Shown here: piece after piece, positions 7,526 to 15,883 of the stretch
Position numbering within the stretch: the first letter of the stretch is position 1
Layout of the letters: each line of letters starts with the position of its first letter
Notes under the pieces: generated by a model
The model's input: the letters and a program-made list of their open reading frames with translations, nothing else
Told to the model about the DNA's origin: nothing
Databases searched by the model: none
Source of the DNA: Gammaproteobacteria bacterium
GTDB lineage: Bacteria > Pseudomonadota > Gammaproteobacteria > Nitrosococcales > Methylophagaceae
Assembly (NCBI GenBank): GCA_003645385.1
Contig: QNEY01000002.1
Location: 1-33,259, forward strand
Direction of reading: 5' to 3'
DNA length: 33,259 nt
Position numbers and translations under genes: made by a program

Positions 7526-8119
7526 ATGCTAATGCCTGCACACCTGCAAGCTGAGTTGATGGATCGCTTTAGTCTTACGGACAAACAGGTTTACGCTGTT
7601 TACTTGGGTGTGTTACATTATCCTATTCCTGCCGATTTCAAGTTGGCTTTACAGCTTGCAGGGTACAAAGACGATTCAAAGACCTTAACAAACACAGCTA
7701 ACCGATTAAATAAATGCAAAAAAATAATTGCACTGCGAAAATATCTCAAAGCGAAACGAAAGAGACGTGATGATGATATTGAGCTTACGGACGAGAAAGC
7801 ATTATTGACAAGCATCATCAAGCATGATCCAGCTGACCTGTTCAAGGTTGAGATGATTGACAAGTATAATGCAGGTGAGGTTGTAGGATCAAAGCCGGGA
7901 ATCAGGCAATTAGCTGTCACGGAGTTGCCGGAGAAGACAAGACTAGCTTTGAAGCATGTACGCTCACACACTGACAAATACGGTCAAGTACACTTTGAGT
8001 ACATCGCACATGATAAGATTGAAGCGATTAAAGCAAAGGCAGACATTAAGAACCCTAAGACGGAGAAGGATCAATTCGAGATAGTATTCGAGGAGCGGCG
8101 CAATGAAGAAGATCATTAA
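7526..8119 (+). CDS. Terminase small subunit (putative)
   Basis: 197 aa. An AGAGGGGG ribosome site precedes ATG 7526; a second ATG two codons later is an alternative. The N-terminal part is a helical, probably HTH-type DNA-binding region (SLTDKQVYAVYLGVL), with a basic stretch KAKRKRR near residue 70. The C-terminal half is charged and helical. The call rests mainly on position: it is directly upstream of the large terminase with a 17-nt overlap, at the head of the late genes. It would recognise the packaging site and load the large subunit. Its sequence is poorly conserved, as is usual for this family. Confidence 0.72.
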   Translation: MLMPAHLQAELMDRFSLTDKQVYAVYLGVLHYPIPADFKLALQLAGYKDDSKTLTNTANRLNKCKKIIALRKYLKAKRKRRDDDIELTDEKALLTSIIKHDPADLFKVEMIDKYNAGEVVGSKPGIRQLAVTELPEKTRLALKHVRSHTDKYGQVHFEYIAHDKIEAIKAKADIKNPKTEKDQFEIVFEERRNEEDH

Positions 8120-9365
8120 GTTTGCTCCTGATTACTTTTTGCCACATCAGCAAGAGTTCCTTGATTCAGAGGCTAAGCAGAAGGCATTAGTCACCGGTTA
8201 TGGTGGCGGCAAGACGTTTGCGTTCATCTGGGAAACATTCATGAACCATCTATTCCTTGTCAATAAGGAAGGTCAATCAAACGGCTGGATAGTTTATCCT
8301 ACATTCAGCATGGCAGAAGAGCTGTTTGTTGAGCCGTTCTTAATGCTATTAGATAGATACGAGATAGATTACAAGTACAATTCAACAAAGCATCTGATAT
8401 CCTCTGAGTATGGTAAACTTAGACTGTATCAACTCCAGACTCCTCATCGGATGGTAGGTGCAGAGCTGACATTCTTAGGGTTTGATGAGTTTGACATTGG
8501 CAGTTACAAGAACTGTGACATAGCATACAAGAAGGGTGTTGGACGATTAAGAGGCAGCAATAAGACCAAGATGTACTTTGTCACTACACCAGAGGGATAT
8601 CATTACATACACAAGCTATTTGTTGAGGATAATGAGGAGGGCGAGCGGCACTTGATCAAAGCCAAGTCAACCGACAACCCTTACTTACCGGCTGACTACA
8701 TTGATGATCTCAGAAAGAACTATGACAGCAAGCTAGTAGAGCAGTACATGAACGGTGAGTTTGTCAATCTGCGAGGCTCTGCGGCTTACTACGAGTTTGA
8801 CAGAGAGCGACATTGTAAAGATTTTGGCATTCACAACGCTGAGAAGAAGCCACAGGTGTTATATATGGGGATGGACTTCAATGTTGATCCGATGTCAGCA
8901 GTTGTGGCAATCAAGCGAGATAATAAACTAATTATGTTTGATGAGATAATTTTGCGGAACAGTAACACCCGGCAGATGATCGATGTGATCAAAGAGCGGT
9001 ATCCGGGTGCATATATATCAATTGCACCTGACCAGACAGGCGGCAGCCGTAAGACATCGGCTGAGATTGGAGTAACGGACATCCATCTATTAAAGCAGGC
9101 AGGTTTCAAGATACTTGGCAGCGGCACAAACCCAAGTGTCAAGGATAGCTTGAACGCTGTCAATGCGGCTCTATATCAAGGTAGACTAGAGATTGACAAG
9201 CGATGCACTGCATTGACAAATGACTTTGAGAAGGTCGTGAGAGATGATGCAGGTGAGATTGACAAAAAAGATAGTAATCTTTCACATATTTCAGATGCAG
9301 GTAGATATTTAGTTTGGTCACAGTTCCCATTATACGGATCAGCAATAAGGACAAGAGGCAGATAA
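8103..9365 (+). CDS. terL: Terminase large subunit
   Basis: 420 aa. The ATPase half shows a P-loop TGYGGGKT at 31-38, Walker B LGFDEFD with Asp128-Glu129, and a coupling-type VTTPEG near 160-165. The nuclease half starts with MGMDFNVDP (Asp258), the first RNase-H-fold metal ligand, followed by APDQTGG near 312. The order and length fit terminase_3/6-type packaging motors. It cuts concatemeric DNA and pumps it into the prohead with ATP. The circular assembly with no fixed ends is compatible with headful packaging. The stop overlaps the portal start (TAATG at 9363-9367). Confidence 0.93.
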   Translation: MKKIIKFAPDYFLPHQQEFLDSEAKQKALVTGYGGGKTFAFIWETFMNHLFLVNKEGQSNGWIVYPTFSMAEELFVEPFLMLLDRYEIDYKYNSTKHLISSEYGKLRLYQLQTPHRMVGAELTFLGFDEFDIGSYKNCDIAYKKGVGRLRGSNKTKMYFVTTPEGYHYIHKLFVEDNEEGERHLIKAKSTDNPYLPADYIDDLRKNYDSKLVEQYMNGEFVNLRGSAAYYEFDRERHCKDFGIHNAEKKPQVLYMGMDFNVDPMSAVVAIKRDNKLIMFDEIILRNSNTRQMIDVIKERYPGAYISIAPDQTGGSRKTSAEIGVTDIHLLKQAGFKILGSGTNPSVKDSLNAVNAALYQGRLEIDKRCTALTNDFEKVVRDDAGEIDKKDSNLSHISDAGRYLVWSQFPLYGSAIRTRGR

Positions 9366-10756
9366 TGACATTAATACAGAATGGCAAGAGACTAGCCAAG
9401 TGGCGGCACAACATAGAGCGACAGCTTGACATTGCTGAGAGGATAGCATTCTTGGACAATCGACAAAAGGATTTTCTGTATGCTGACTTGAGGCTGATAT
9501 TCCCTGAAACATACGCCCAGATGGTTAATTTTGCTTTATGCTTGCCGACAACCCAAGAGATAATCGAGGAAATCTCAATGATATTCCAAGAGCCTCCGAC
9601 AATAACCTTGCCAGATGATGAGGAATTGGAAGAGAACTTGGACCAGATGCTGAAGAAATCAAGATTGGGCATCGTCCTGAATGATGTGAATAAGCTAGTC
9701 AACTTGACAAATATGGTGGGTGTAATGCCTGTATATAGAGATGGTAGAGTTGACCTGGATGTATTGACAGGCGATAATCTATTTGTAACTCAATCAGATG
9801 CAGACCCGACACAGGCTGAAGCTGTGTATTATCAATATGGGATAGTAGAGGACTCACCGACAAAGGCGGAGAGCATATGCAAGTATGTCAAATTAACAGC
9901 TGACACAGTGTCATTCGTCGAGATCAACGCACACACGGGTGAGATTGCGAACGAGACAGATGTTGAGTATCACGGATATAATCAGATCCCAATTGCATGG
10001 TTTACGAATACGGTACAAACTAACACATTCTGGCCAACAAAGGATTGTCCTGTGGTGGAGTGCAACCGAAAACAAAATATAGTAGCAACTGACAAGATGC
10101 TGGCATTGAACATGACAGTACCTACATATTACCAGACTACGAGTCAGGAAAGTACAGACAGCGGCACTGTCATTGGTCGATTGGGTGTCATTAATCTACC
10201 TATGGAGTACGGCGGAGGTCAAGCAAGTTGCGGCTATGTGCAACCAGACTGGACTATCGACAAGATGGATGCAGCTATCGAGGAAATGAAAGTAGTTGTC
10301 GGATTAGCTTATGGGATTAACCCTGACACGCTGAGATCAAAGGGCGGTAGTGCATTTAGCTCTGGATACCAGATGCGATTGGCACAACAGACGCTGATGA
10401 ACCGGATCAATAAGGAGAAATGGTTTTATTTAGAGTCTATCGAGGAGCTGATCAGGCTGATGATGGCATGTAGCACAATGAATAATGACAAGTCATTTAG
10501 TAATGCAGAGAGCATGCGAATATTAGTTGACCTTGCACCTATTACGTTTGACGAGTCACCGATTGACACATTAGATTATTTAGAGCGTTTGGTGATGGCA
10601 AATATTATATCTCCTGCGGAAGCAAAACGGATTATCTCAGGCAGTGAGATGTCAACAGATGAAGCAATGGAACAGATTAAACAAAACAAAGAAATGAAAG
10701 AAGAATTGAGGGGCGGGATTGATCCGCTTGACCAGACAGAGGCATTAAATGACTGA
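9365..10756 (+). CDS. Portal protein
   Basis: 463 aa starting at ATG 9365, which shares its A with the terminase stop (TAATG); the frame is open further upstream but that part lies inside the terminase gene. The sequence fits SPP1 gp6-like portals: an acidic N-terminal helical part, a central IPIAWFTNT segment, GLAYGINPDTL, then a long helical stretch (QMRLAQQTLMNRI) that corresponds to the portal stem or crown. No enzymatic motif is expected. It forms the dodecameric ring at one capsid vertex through which DNA is packaged. Terminase, portal and MuF genes follow in the classic order. Confidence 0.88.
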   Translation: MTLIQNGKRLAKWRHNIERQLDIAERIAFLDNRQKDFLYADLRLIFPETYAQMVNFALCLPTTQEIIEEISMIFQEPPTITLPDDEELEENLDQMLKKSRLGIVLNDVNKLVNLTNMVGVMPVYRDGRVDLDVLTGDNLFVTQSDADPTQAEAVYYQYGIVEDSPTKAESICKYVKLTADTVSFVEINAHTGEIANETDVEYHGYNQIPIAWFTNTVQTNTFWPTKDCPVVECNRKQNIVATDKMLALNMTVPTYYQTTSQESTDSGTVIGRLGVINLPMEYGGGQASCGYVQPDWTIDKMDAAIEEMKVVVGLAYGINPDTLRSKGGSAFSSGYQMRLAQQTLMNRINKEKWFYLESIEELIRLMMACSTMNNDKSFSNAESMRILVDLAPITFDESPIDTLDYLERLVMANIISPAEAKRIISGSEMSTDEAMEQIKQNKEMKEELRGGIDPLDQTEALND

Positions 10757-11528
10757 CAAAATCTATGAGGCTAGTGTTGACAAGTACAACAGGCTGATTG
10801 ACAAGGCTACTGACAAACTTAACAAGTCAGTTGCTCTGTATGTCAAGGATTTTGATGTTGACAAACTAGGTCGGATCACCAAATCAAAGGCAAACCAGAA
10901 GTTGGTTATGAACTTTGACAGATGGCTACGGTCACAACTCGGATCAAGCGGATATGATGGAGTGTTGGTTGATTTTGCGAAGGATACAAAGCCGTTTATT
11001 AATAAGGTTATTGACTGGCAGGCAACCGAAGCGGGAGCGGGTGTTATTCCAATAGTGTTGAAGTCCACTGACATTTCGTCGATTGTAGCAATGCAGAAGA
11101 TTGACTACAGTCTTTTGGACAACCGGATCACCGCATCAATAAGTTCAATAAAAGAGCAGCTGTATAGGTCAATGGTACTGGGTGAGGAGTGGAGTTCTGC
11201 AACAGGATTTATCAAGACATCATTAGATAAAAATTTACAACAGTACACACAGACATATATTAACACATCCCGGAGCTTATTAATCCAGGAGATGGAGGAT
11301 GTTTCTGCAAGTCATATATCTGGTGAGCATTATTGGGAGTATATTGGCCCCGACGACAAGAAAACAAGAGAAATCTGTGTTGAGGCTCTGAACAAGAAAG
11401 TATTTACAGACGATGAGCGGCAGGCATACATTGACGAGCACGGTGTCAGGTATAATTGCCGACATATATTTATGCAAATCACGAAAGAGTATTACGAAGA
11501 GTATTCAGGAAATGAAATTGACAAATAA
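10749..11528 (+). CDS. MuF-like minor head protein
   Basis: 259 aa, overlapping the portal gene by 8 nt. The C-terminal third carries the Mu F / SPP1 gp7 signature: WEYIGPDDKKTREIC, LNKKVF and VRYNCRH, corresponding to the usual G-x-D-x-x-TR-x-x-C and CRH blocks. The N-terminal part is helical. The protein is a minor head component bound to the portal, needed for head assembly or DNA ejection. The last codons (GAA ATT GAC AAA TAA) lie in a 15-bp sequence that recurs just after the next gene, an apparent insertion scar. Confidence 0.87.
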   Translation: MTDKIYEASVDKYNRLIDKATDKLNKSVALYVKDFDVDKLGRITKSKANQKLVMNFDRWLRSQLGSSGYDGVLVDFAKDTKPFINKVIDWQATEAGAGVIPIVLKSTDISSIVAMQKIDYSLLDNRITASISSIKEQLYRSMVLGEEWSSATGFIKTSLDKNLQQYTQTYINTSRSLLIQEMEDVSASHISGEHYWEYIGPDDKKTREICVEALNKKVFTDDERQAYIDEHGVRYNCRHIFMQITKEYYEEYSGNEIDK

Positions 11529-11529
11529 C
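11515..11529. repeat. 15-bp direct repeat, left copy, flanking small cassette
   Basis: AAATTGACAAATAAC here is repeated exactly at 11856-11870, on the other side of the small gene 11561-11857. It covers the last codons of the MuF-like gene. Immediately after it, the 8-bp unit AAATAACC is tandemly repeated (11523-11545, the third copy incomplete). Confidence 0.9.
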
Positions 11530-11560
11530 CAAATAACCAAATAACAAGAAGGATAGAACG

Positions 11561-11857
11561 ATGGCGTTGAGCACACTAAAAGGGATTGAACTAGGTGATT
11601 TTATTACAGTTGATCACGACACTAACACAATCAGCTTTAAGATCCAGAATGGAGCAATTAAGGAGAATGGATTGAATGGTTGTCAGGTTGACAACATGAT
11701 TGAAACTGCCAAAATTATTATTGAAGGGCTGAACAAGAACTTCCCATCTGATTTTAATACTTTTGCAATTGAAGGACTAGACAAGTCATTGATTGCATTA
11801 AAAGAAAGAAAAAAAGACAGAGAGCATAGAGGCGTTGAAGGTTTTGAAAAGAAGTAA
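11561..11857 (+). CDS. Tad1/Acb2-hook-like small protein (possible cyclic-nucleotide sponge)
   Basis: 98 aa; an AGAAGGAT ribosome site precedes ATG 11561. The pattern recalls the small phage proteins grouped in the Acb2/Tad1 hook family: a beta segment then QNGAIKENGLNG (29-40), a helix VDNMIETAKIIIEGLN, FPSDFNTFAI (61-70), a second helix, and a C-terminal DREHRGVEG (86-94). The known members Acb2 and Tad1 sequester cyclic oligonucleotides or gcADPR and so block CBASS or Thoeris defence. The family's usual CREN/SREN is FPSDFN here, and the consensus ALMWL helix is weaker. It is out of place among head genes and bounded by 15-bp repeats, suggesting an acquired cassette. The call is from remembered patterns, not a search. 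Confidence 0.5.
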   Translation: MALSTLKGIELGDFITVDHDTNTISFKIQNGAIKENGLNGCQVDNMIETAKIIIEGLNKNFPSDFNTFAIEGLDKSLIALKERKKDREHRGVEGFEKK

Positions 11858-11870
11858 ATTGACAAATAAC
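11856..11870. repeat. 15-bp direct repeat, right copy
   Basis: Second exact copy of AAATTGACAAATAAC, overlapping the stop codon of the small cassette gene. Recombination between this copy and 11515-11529 would remove 341 bp, delete the cassette gene cleanly and leave the MuF-like gene intact before the scaffold gene. Confidence 0.9.
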
Positions 11871-11910
11871 ACAACCATCGAGAACAGAACTCGTAAAAAT
11901 GGAGGTACAA

Positions 11911-12471
11911 ATGGATTTTAAGGCAATCTTAGCCAAACATGGGATCGAGAACGAAGCTGTCATTGCTGACTTGCAAACAGCTATTGACACATCTAACATG
12001 ATACCCAAAAGCAGATTTAACGAGGTGATCAGCCAGCGAAATGATTTACAGGCTACTAACACAGAGCTTGAGAATAATCTTGCAAAGGCAACCGCTAACT
12101 TGGGCGATATCAAGGTAAAACTCACATCGGCAAAATCTGAGAGTGCAAACGCACAGGAAGAATTGAAGGTGTATGTTGACAAACGTAATGAGCTGATGCT
12201 TGCAGACTGGAACAAGAAGTCTGCTGTTTTCGACGTCAAGAAAGGCGACGCCAATTTTGAGAAGTTTGAGAAGATCAAGCAAAAGTTCAAATTTGCTGAC
12301 AAGGATACACCGTTAACTCCTGAGCAAGTTGACAATAATCTATCACATTACAGGACATACGACGAGATCGGATATTTCGGAAGTGATAATACAAACGCAC
12401 CTGCATTACCGAAGGGCAAAAGCAACAATGGTAATCCGGTGAACAAATTAGACGAAATATTCCCAACATAA
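11911..12471 (+). CDS. Capsid scaffolding protein (GP20-like)
   Basis: 186 aa. I chose ATG 11911 because GGAGG at 11901-11905 lies 5 nt upstream; the in-frame ATG 11899 would include that ribosome site. The protein is a long coiled coil (about residues 35-100, with repeated heptads such as LQATNTELENNLAKATANLGD), followed by a charged segment and a short disordered C-terminus rich in Asn, Gly and Pro. This is the standard plan of siphoviral scaffold proteins of the GP20 minor structural type. It directs prohead assembly and leaves before DNA packaging. It directly precedes the major capsid gene. Confidence 0.82.
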   Translation: MDFKAILAKHGIENEAVIADLQTAIDTSNMIPKSRFNEVISQRNDLQATNTELENNLAKATANLGDIKVKLTSAKSESANAQEELKVYVDKRNELMLADWNKKSAVFDVKKGDANFEKFEKIKQKFKFADKDTPLTPEQVDNNLSHYRTYDEIGYFGSDNTNAPALPKGKSNNGNPVNKLDEIFPT

Positions 12472-12488
12472 AAAAGCGAGGTTAAAAA

Positions 12489-13409
12489 ATGGCTAATACA
12501 TTAGGGAAGCTGGTAAAGGCATGGGCTGGAGCTGGTGAAGAACATCTTGACGATGTATCAAAACATTCTGGATTACTTGAGGTTCTTTCTTTTAGAGGAG
12601 CTTCACATGGTCTTTCTGACAAATTCAGGATGAAAGTAACATTGCCGGGCAACTCTAACAGAGGTTTGAACGGTGGAGTTATTCCAACAAGCGGAACGGG
12701 CAAGTTGCTCCAACAGGATTTAGCATTGATCGACTCTCTCGAAGAAGTTGACAAGACAGAAGCCGAAGGGTACCCTGGTGGAGTGAACGCTTATTTCAAA
12801 AGCGAAACACCCGGACATATTGAGAGCATGTTACAGACTATTGCCTATCAAATGTTCTACGGAACAGGCAACAACAAAACCATCAAGGGCTTTGCACAGT
12901 ACGCAATAGACAACGGCAAGGCAACAACTTTAGGCGGTTCAGCTGGTAATGATATTTTCTGTGTAACGCTTAAAAAGAATGTTTGCGAAGGATTGTATAA
13001 TGCACAGGCTGTTAATGCAGGCAATCTTGTGACTGTAGAGAATGTGAGTGGCCCAGCTGGTGTTTACAAGGTTCTTGACACTACTACAGGCGAAGAGCTG
13101 AAAGTGTTACAGACTTCTTTTGAGTCTCGTATTGGATTAAGAGTTGGAGCACAACACAGTGTTGCAACACTCACCAATGTTGATGCAACTCATAAGCCAA
13201 CAGCAGCAAACTTGCTGACATTGATCAGAGCAGCAAAAGCAAAACCGTCAACATCATTCATCTTCGCAAACCAAAAGACTCTTGACTGGATTGGCGGCTT
13301 GAAGGCGGCAATGATGGAAATGGGTCCAATGGATACAAATTTTACTCAGTTCGTGGGCAAATTCGAGGGAATCCCTTTGATGCTTGACGAAAACATTCCA
13401 GAAGTTTAA
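12489..13409 (+). CDS. Major capsid protein
   Basis: 306 aa, the usual length for an unprocessed HK97-fold coat protein. It follows the scaffold by 17 nt. It has an N-terminal helical arm, an extended-loop-like Gly-rich section (residues about 50-110), and a C-terminal portion with ANLLTLIRAAKAKPSTSFIF and a GIPLMLDENI ending, which resembles the P-domain and A-domain strands of coat proteins such as those of P22-like and related phages. There is no protease gene nearby, consistent with scaffold-only maturation. The call rests on position, length and general pattern. Confidence 0.85.
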   Translation: MANTLGKLVKAWAGAGEEHLDDVSKHSGLLEVLSFRGASHGLSDKFRMKVTLPGNSNRGLNGGVIPTSGTGKLLQQDLALIDSLEEVDKTEAEGYPGGVNAYFKSETPGHIESMLQTIAYQMFYGTGNNKTIKGFAQYAIDNGKATTLGGSAGNDIFCVTLKKNVCEGLYNAQAVNAGNLVTVENVSGPAGVYKVLDTTTGEELKVLQTSFESRIGLRVGAQHSVATLTNVDATHKPTAANLLTLIRAAKAKPSTSFIFANQKTLDWIGGLKAAMMEMGPMDTNFTQFVGKFEGIPLMLDENIPEV

Positions 13410-13419
13410 AGGAGAAAAC

Positions 13420-13869
13420 ATGGCTATTCCAAATCAAGGTCATTTAATAGATGACAATTCGATCCTTGCAGTTAGTACAGCCGCTTCGGGGACTCTTCCT
13501 GATGGCTCAAGTGCATTGGCAGGGGTCGCCAGTGATGCTGTTTTTATTGGCCCCACTGCAAATGCAGGGCTAACAATTACAGCAATCGCAAAAACAGAGA
13601 TCACTATTGCAACGGCAAAGCTCTTATCATTCGAGGTTCTTTGCGGGACAACTGCAAGTAATTGTGCAATTCCGGTTGCAGGGCATGTGTTACCATTCAA
13701 TATCAACGCAGTTGATGATGAAGTTGTTATTGCAGCAGGCGACACGCTGTTTGAGTACACTATTCCACCAACTTTGTTTGGTGCTAATACTTATGTGCAG
13801 CTCAAATCATGGGCTGATGAAGACCAAAGTGGATCTTCTTACGATGCTTTCATTTCGATGACTGTTTAG
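13420..13869 (+). CDS. Capsid cement/decoration-like protein
   Basis: 149 aa starting at ATG 13420 (AAAGGAG upstream); the open frame extends 12 codons into the capsid gene but that part is a shadow. The composition is Ala/Thr/Val-rich and almost wholly beta-strand, with ITAIAKTEITIATAKLLSF and GDTLFEYTIPP. The position right after the major capsid gene suggests a decoration protein that stabilises the shell, as in Bbp16-type cement proteins. Its core aligns by eye with the N-terminal half of the next protein (13944-14801). There is no signal peptide or membrane segment. Confidence 0.6.
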   Translation: MAIPNQGHLIDDNSILAVSTAASGTLPDGSSALAGVASDAVFIGPTANAGLTITAIAKTEITIATAKLLSFEVLCGTTASNCAIPVAGHVLPFNINAVDDEVVIAAGDTLFEYTIPPTLFGANTYVQLKSWADEDQSGSSYDAFISMTV

Positions 13870-13943
13870 ACATTAACAAAGCCGGTGGGGGTGTTTTTAC
13901 TTCCTGTTTGCATTCTCATCGGCATAACTAAGAGAGATTAATT

Positions 13944-14801
13944 ATGGCTTATGACTGGTCGGCAACTACACTATCAACACTAGAGTCAATTGCAGCGATT
14001 GAGACCGAGATCAATCTCAGGTCACCGAGTGGCGAGGATGTCACGCTTGCGGATGAAATAGATATTGCATCGGCAACCAATCCGCTTGCCGGCTGTGTCG
14101 GGATATCTGTCACAGGCTCACAAGGTGCGGTAACACTAGCTGTGACGGCGGCAAGTGAGATCAAGATTGCTGATGGGCATTCGCTAACCGTGACATTCCG
14201 TGATTGTGCAACATTGACCGGATCATATGAAGAAATATTTCCTGGCATGATTGTGTATTATAAGCGAGCGAGCGGTGCAGACGTGACAATTGATGCAGAT
14301 ACATTATTTGCTAGTTTTGTAGTGCCTGATAGCTGTCAGGACTACATCAAGCCATATATCACATCTAGTGCAAGCAACACCGGCACTATCACAATAGCCA
14401 GTGAGCAAACTTGGCTGTCAAAGATAACAACTGCTAAATTAATGATCGGGAATATGATCCAGCAGATGTTACCTGAGTTGATAGGGGGCTATACCGGATC
14501 AACTCCTGAGTATGGTCTTGAGTACATGAGAGTAATTGATCAGGATGGTGGTGATGTATTAGATATTATTGCTAACGCTTCAGTATTTGATCTGGCAAGC
14601 GATTTGCTTACATTATCCTTGATATATGAGGACTTGATCGAAGTGCCTGAGGACGTAATGACCAGAAAGTCAGAGATGTATCACAAGCGGTTTATGGATG
14701 CTTTCGCAAATGCTAGAAAGATTATCAATCTTGATATTGATCGAGATGGAGATGTTGACAAGTATCGAGCCAAGTCAACACCAATGTTGAGGCGAATATG
14801 A
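13944..14801 (+). CDS. Two-domain protein: cement-like domain fused to a head-tail connector-like domain
   Basis: 285 aa. Residues about 1-155 repeat the cement-like plan of the preceding protein: VTLAVTAASEIKIADGHSLT and DADTLFASFVVPDSCQDYIK correspond to ITAIAKTEITIATAKLLSF and AGDTLFEYTIPPTLFGANTY. Residues about 156-285 are helical (LMIGNMIQQMLPELIGG, DLASDLLTLSLIYEDLI, RKIINLDIDRDGDVDKYR) and look like a head-completion or adaptor protein of the gp6/DUF1320 sort. A 74-bp gap with a weak GCCGGTG/CATCGGC inverted repeat (no proper T run) lies before it. It overlaps the next gene by 4 nt. The likely role is linking decorated capsid to neck, an inference from domain order. Confidence 0.6.
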   Translation: MAYDWSATTLSTLESIAAIETEINLRSPSGEDVTLADEIDIASATNPLAGCVGISVTGSQGAVTLAVTAASEIKIADGHSLTVTFRDCATLTGSYEEIFPGMIVYYKRASGADVTIDADTLFASFVVPDSCQDYIKPYITSSASNTGTITIASEQTWLSKITTAKLMIGNMIQQMLPELIGGYTGSTPEYGLEYMRVIDQDGGDVLDIIANASVFDLASDLLTLSLIYEDLIEVPEDVMTRKSEMYHKRFMDAFANARKIINLDIDRDGDVDKYRAKSTPMLRRI

Positions 14802-15256
14802 GCATAGATGCAAAGATTGCAATCAAATTGCCTAACATGGATGTGTACAAAAAAGCGGTTGATGTGACACAGCCGGAGATGCTCAAGTCAGCATTATTCA
14901 TCCGGCAAGAGATGTTGAAAAGGTTAGAAACAGGTCGAGATATTTTTCTAAAGCCGTTTAAGCCTTACGCAAAATCGACAAAAGAGTATAAAAAAGAAAT
15001 GAGGAAGAACCCAAATATAGTCAATATGGAAGATTCTGGACAGATGATCAACAGTCTGAGAACCAATGCAAAGGTCAACAGGTCAATTGTTGACATAGCT
15101 AATGCACAACGACGAAAAATAGCTGACAAGCATATGGAAGGTCGTGGAGTTCCTAAGCGGGCATGGTTCGGCTCATCCCAAAAAACAGTAAAAAAAGTAA
15201 TAGCAGACATCCGAAAAATTATGGATCAACATATTAGGAGAGCAAATGCAAAATAA
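14798..15256 (+). CDS. Virion morphogenesis / head-tail joining protein
   Basis: 152 aa, basic and helical. Residues near 45-62 (GRDIFLKPFKPYAKSTKEYK) and the late RGVPKRAWFGSS fit the virion morphogenesis (Mu gpG/HK97 gp10-like) pattern, in which a PF-x-P-x-(S/T)-x-(S/T) segment and RPF/RAWFG-type block recur. It would act in neck or tail completion. It overlaps both neighbours (4 nt before, 11 nt after). Confidence 0.72.
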   Translation: MSIDAKIAIKLPNMDVYKKAVDVTQPEMLKSALFIRQEMLKRLETGRDIFLKPFKPYAKSTKEYKKEMRKNPNIVNMEDSGQMINSLRTNAKVNRSIVDIANAQRRKIADKHMEGRGVPKRAWFGSSQKTVKKVIADIRKIMDQHIRRANAK

Positions 15257-15701
15257 ACTATCTCCAATATTGGGCGACATACGCAAATTATTAAAAGAGA
15301 TTCCGGGTGTAAAGACAGTTGGACATTATCCTGAGTATGTCAAAAATATTAAAAGCTCAAAGATGCCGGCTATTATGGTCGGTGTTGATAGTATTAGTTA
15401 CCCGGTTGACGAAGCTCAGAACATGGGCTATACAGTCATAGCAAATATTAGGGTGATGGTATATTTGAACGTTACAACCAATGTTGAGATTGCGATCCTG
15501 GATTTGAAAACAAGCATTATAAATAAACTAAATAAAGATTTATCGTTGAATCAGGAAGTATTGCTGTTGTGGCCTACCAATGTAACGATAGGTGATTTCA
15601 GCCCTGACTTTGATTTTTACACACCTAACATAAGCGAGCAGATGACATTATTCGAGATTGATTTCGAGTGCAAGTTTTGCGATGCTATAATTGATAGATA
15701 G
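15246..15701 (+). CDS. Tail terminator / tail completion protein (putative)
   Basis: 151 aa. A helix-strand pattern of about the usual length for siphoviral tail-terminator proteins: N-terminal helix (LSPILGDIRKLLKEI), then VKTVGHYPEYV, PAIMVGVDSI, a long central strand IANIRVMVYLNVTT, a helix, and a final strand EIDFECKFCD. The position between the neck protein and the tail tube supports the role of capping the tail tube at the head-proximal end. No catalytic residues are apparent or expected. Confidence 0.65.
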   Translation: MQNKLSPILGDIRKLLKEIPGVKTVGHYPEYVKNIKSSKMPAIMVGVDSISYPVDEAQNMGYTVIANIRVMVYLNVTTNVEIAILDLKTSIINKLNKDLSLNQEVLLLWPTNVTIGDFSPDFDFYTPNISEQMTLFEIDFECKFCDAIIDR

Positions 15702-15709
15702 GGGGCACA

Positions 15710-15883
15710 ATGCCAAAGGGAAAGATGGTCAAGTTTGAAATAATTAAGCTAGTAACATGGCAGACAGGCGGCAAGTCATACAAGCTGGGAGCTTTGAAAG
15801 AGCTGCCTGAGCATGTAGCAAAACAATTGTCAGACTGTGGCTATATCAAAATCATTAACAATAAAAAGAATAAGGGGGCATAA
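15710..15883 (+). CDS. Small basic protein between neck and tail genes
   Basis: 57 aa. ATG 15710 has GGGGG about 4 nt upstream, and the stop overlaps the tail tube start as TAATG (15881-15885). The protein is Lys-rich with a repeated strand-like pattern (FEIIKLVTW, KSYKLGALKELPEHVAKQL, CGYIKII). Small proteins with a G-x-x-Y-x-x-G then L-x-x-x-x-A-x-x-L-x-x-x-G pattern are common at this place in phages (DUF7210-like), function unknown. The ribosome site and the coupled stop/start make it a convincing gene despite its size. Confidence 0.7.
   Translation: MPKGKMVKFEIIKLVTWQTGGKSYKLGALKELPEHVAKQLSDCGYIKIINNKKNKGA

Noticed and set aside
10749..11530. Many TTGACA sequences as -35 boxes
   Set aside because: Most are in-frame codons for Val-Asp-Lys or Ile-Asp-Lys. 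Only the noncoding copy at 7468 has a good -10 at the right spacing.
13870..13943. Terminator between the cement-like and fusion genes
   Set aside because: The inverted repeat GCCGGTG/CATCGGC has a 28-nt loop and no T run after it; the T run lies inside the loop.
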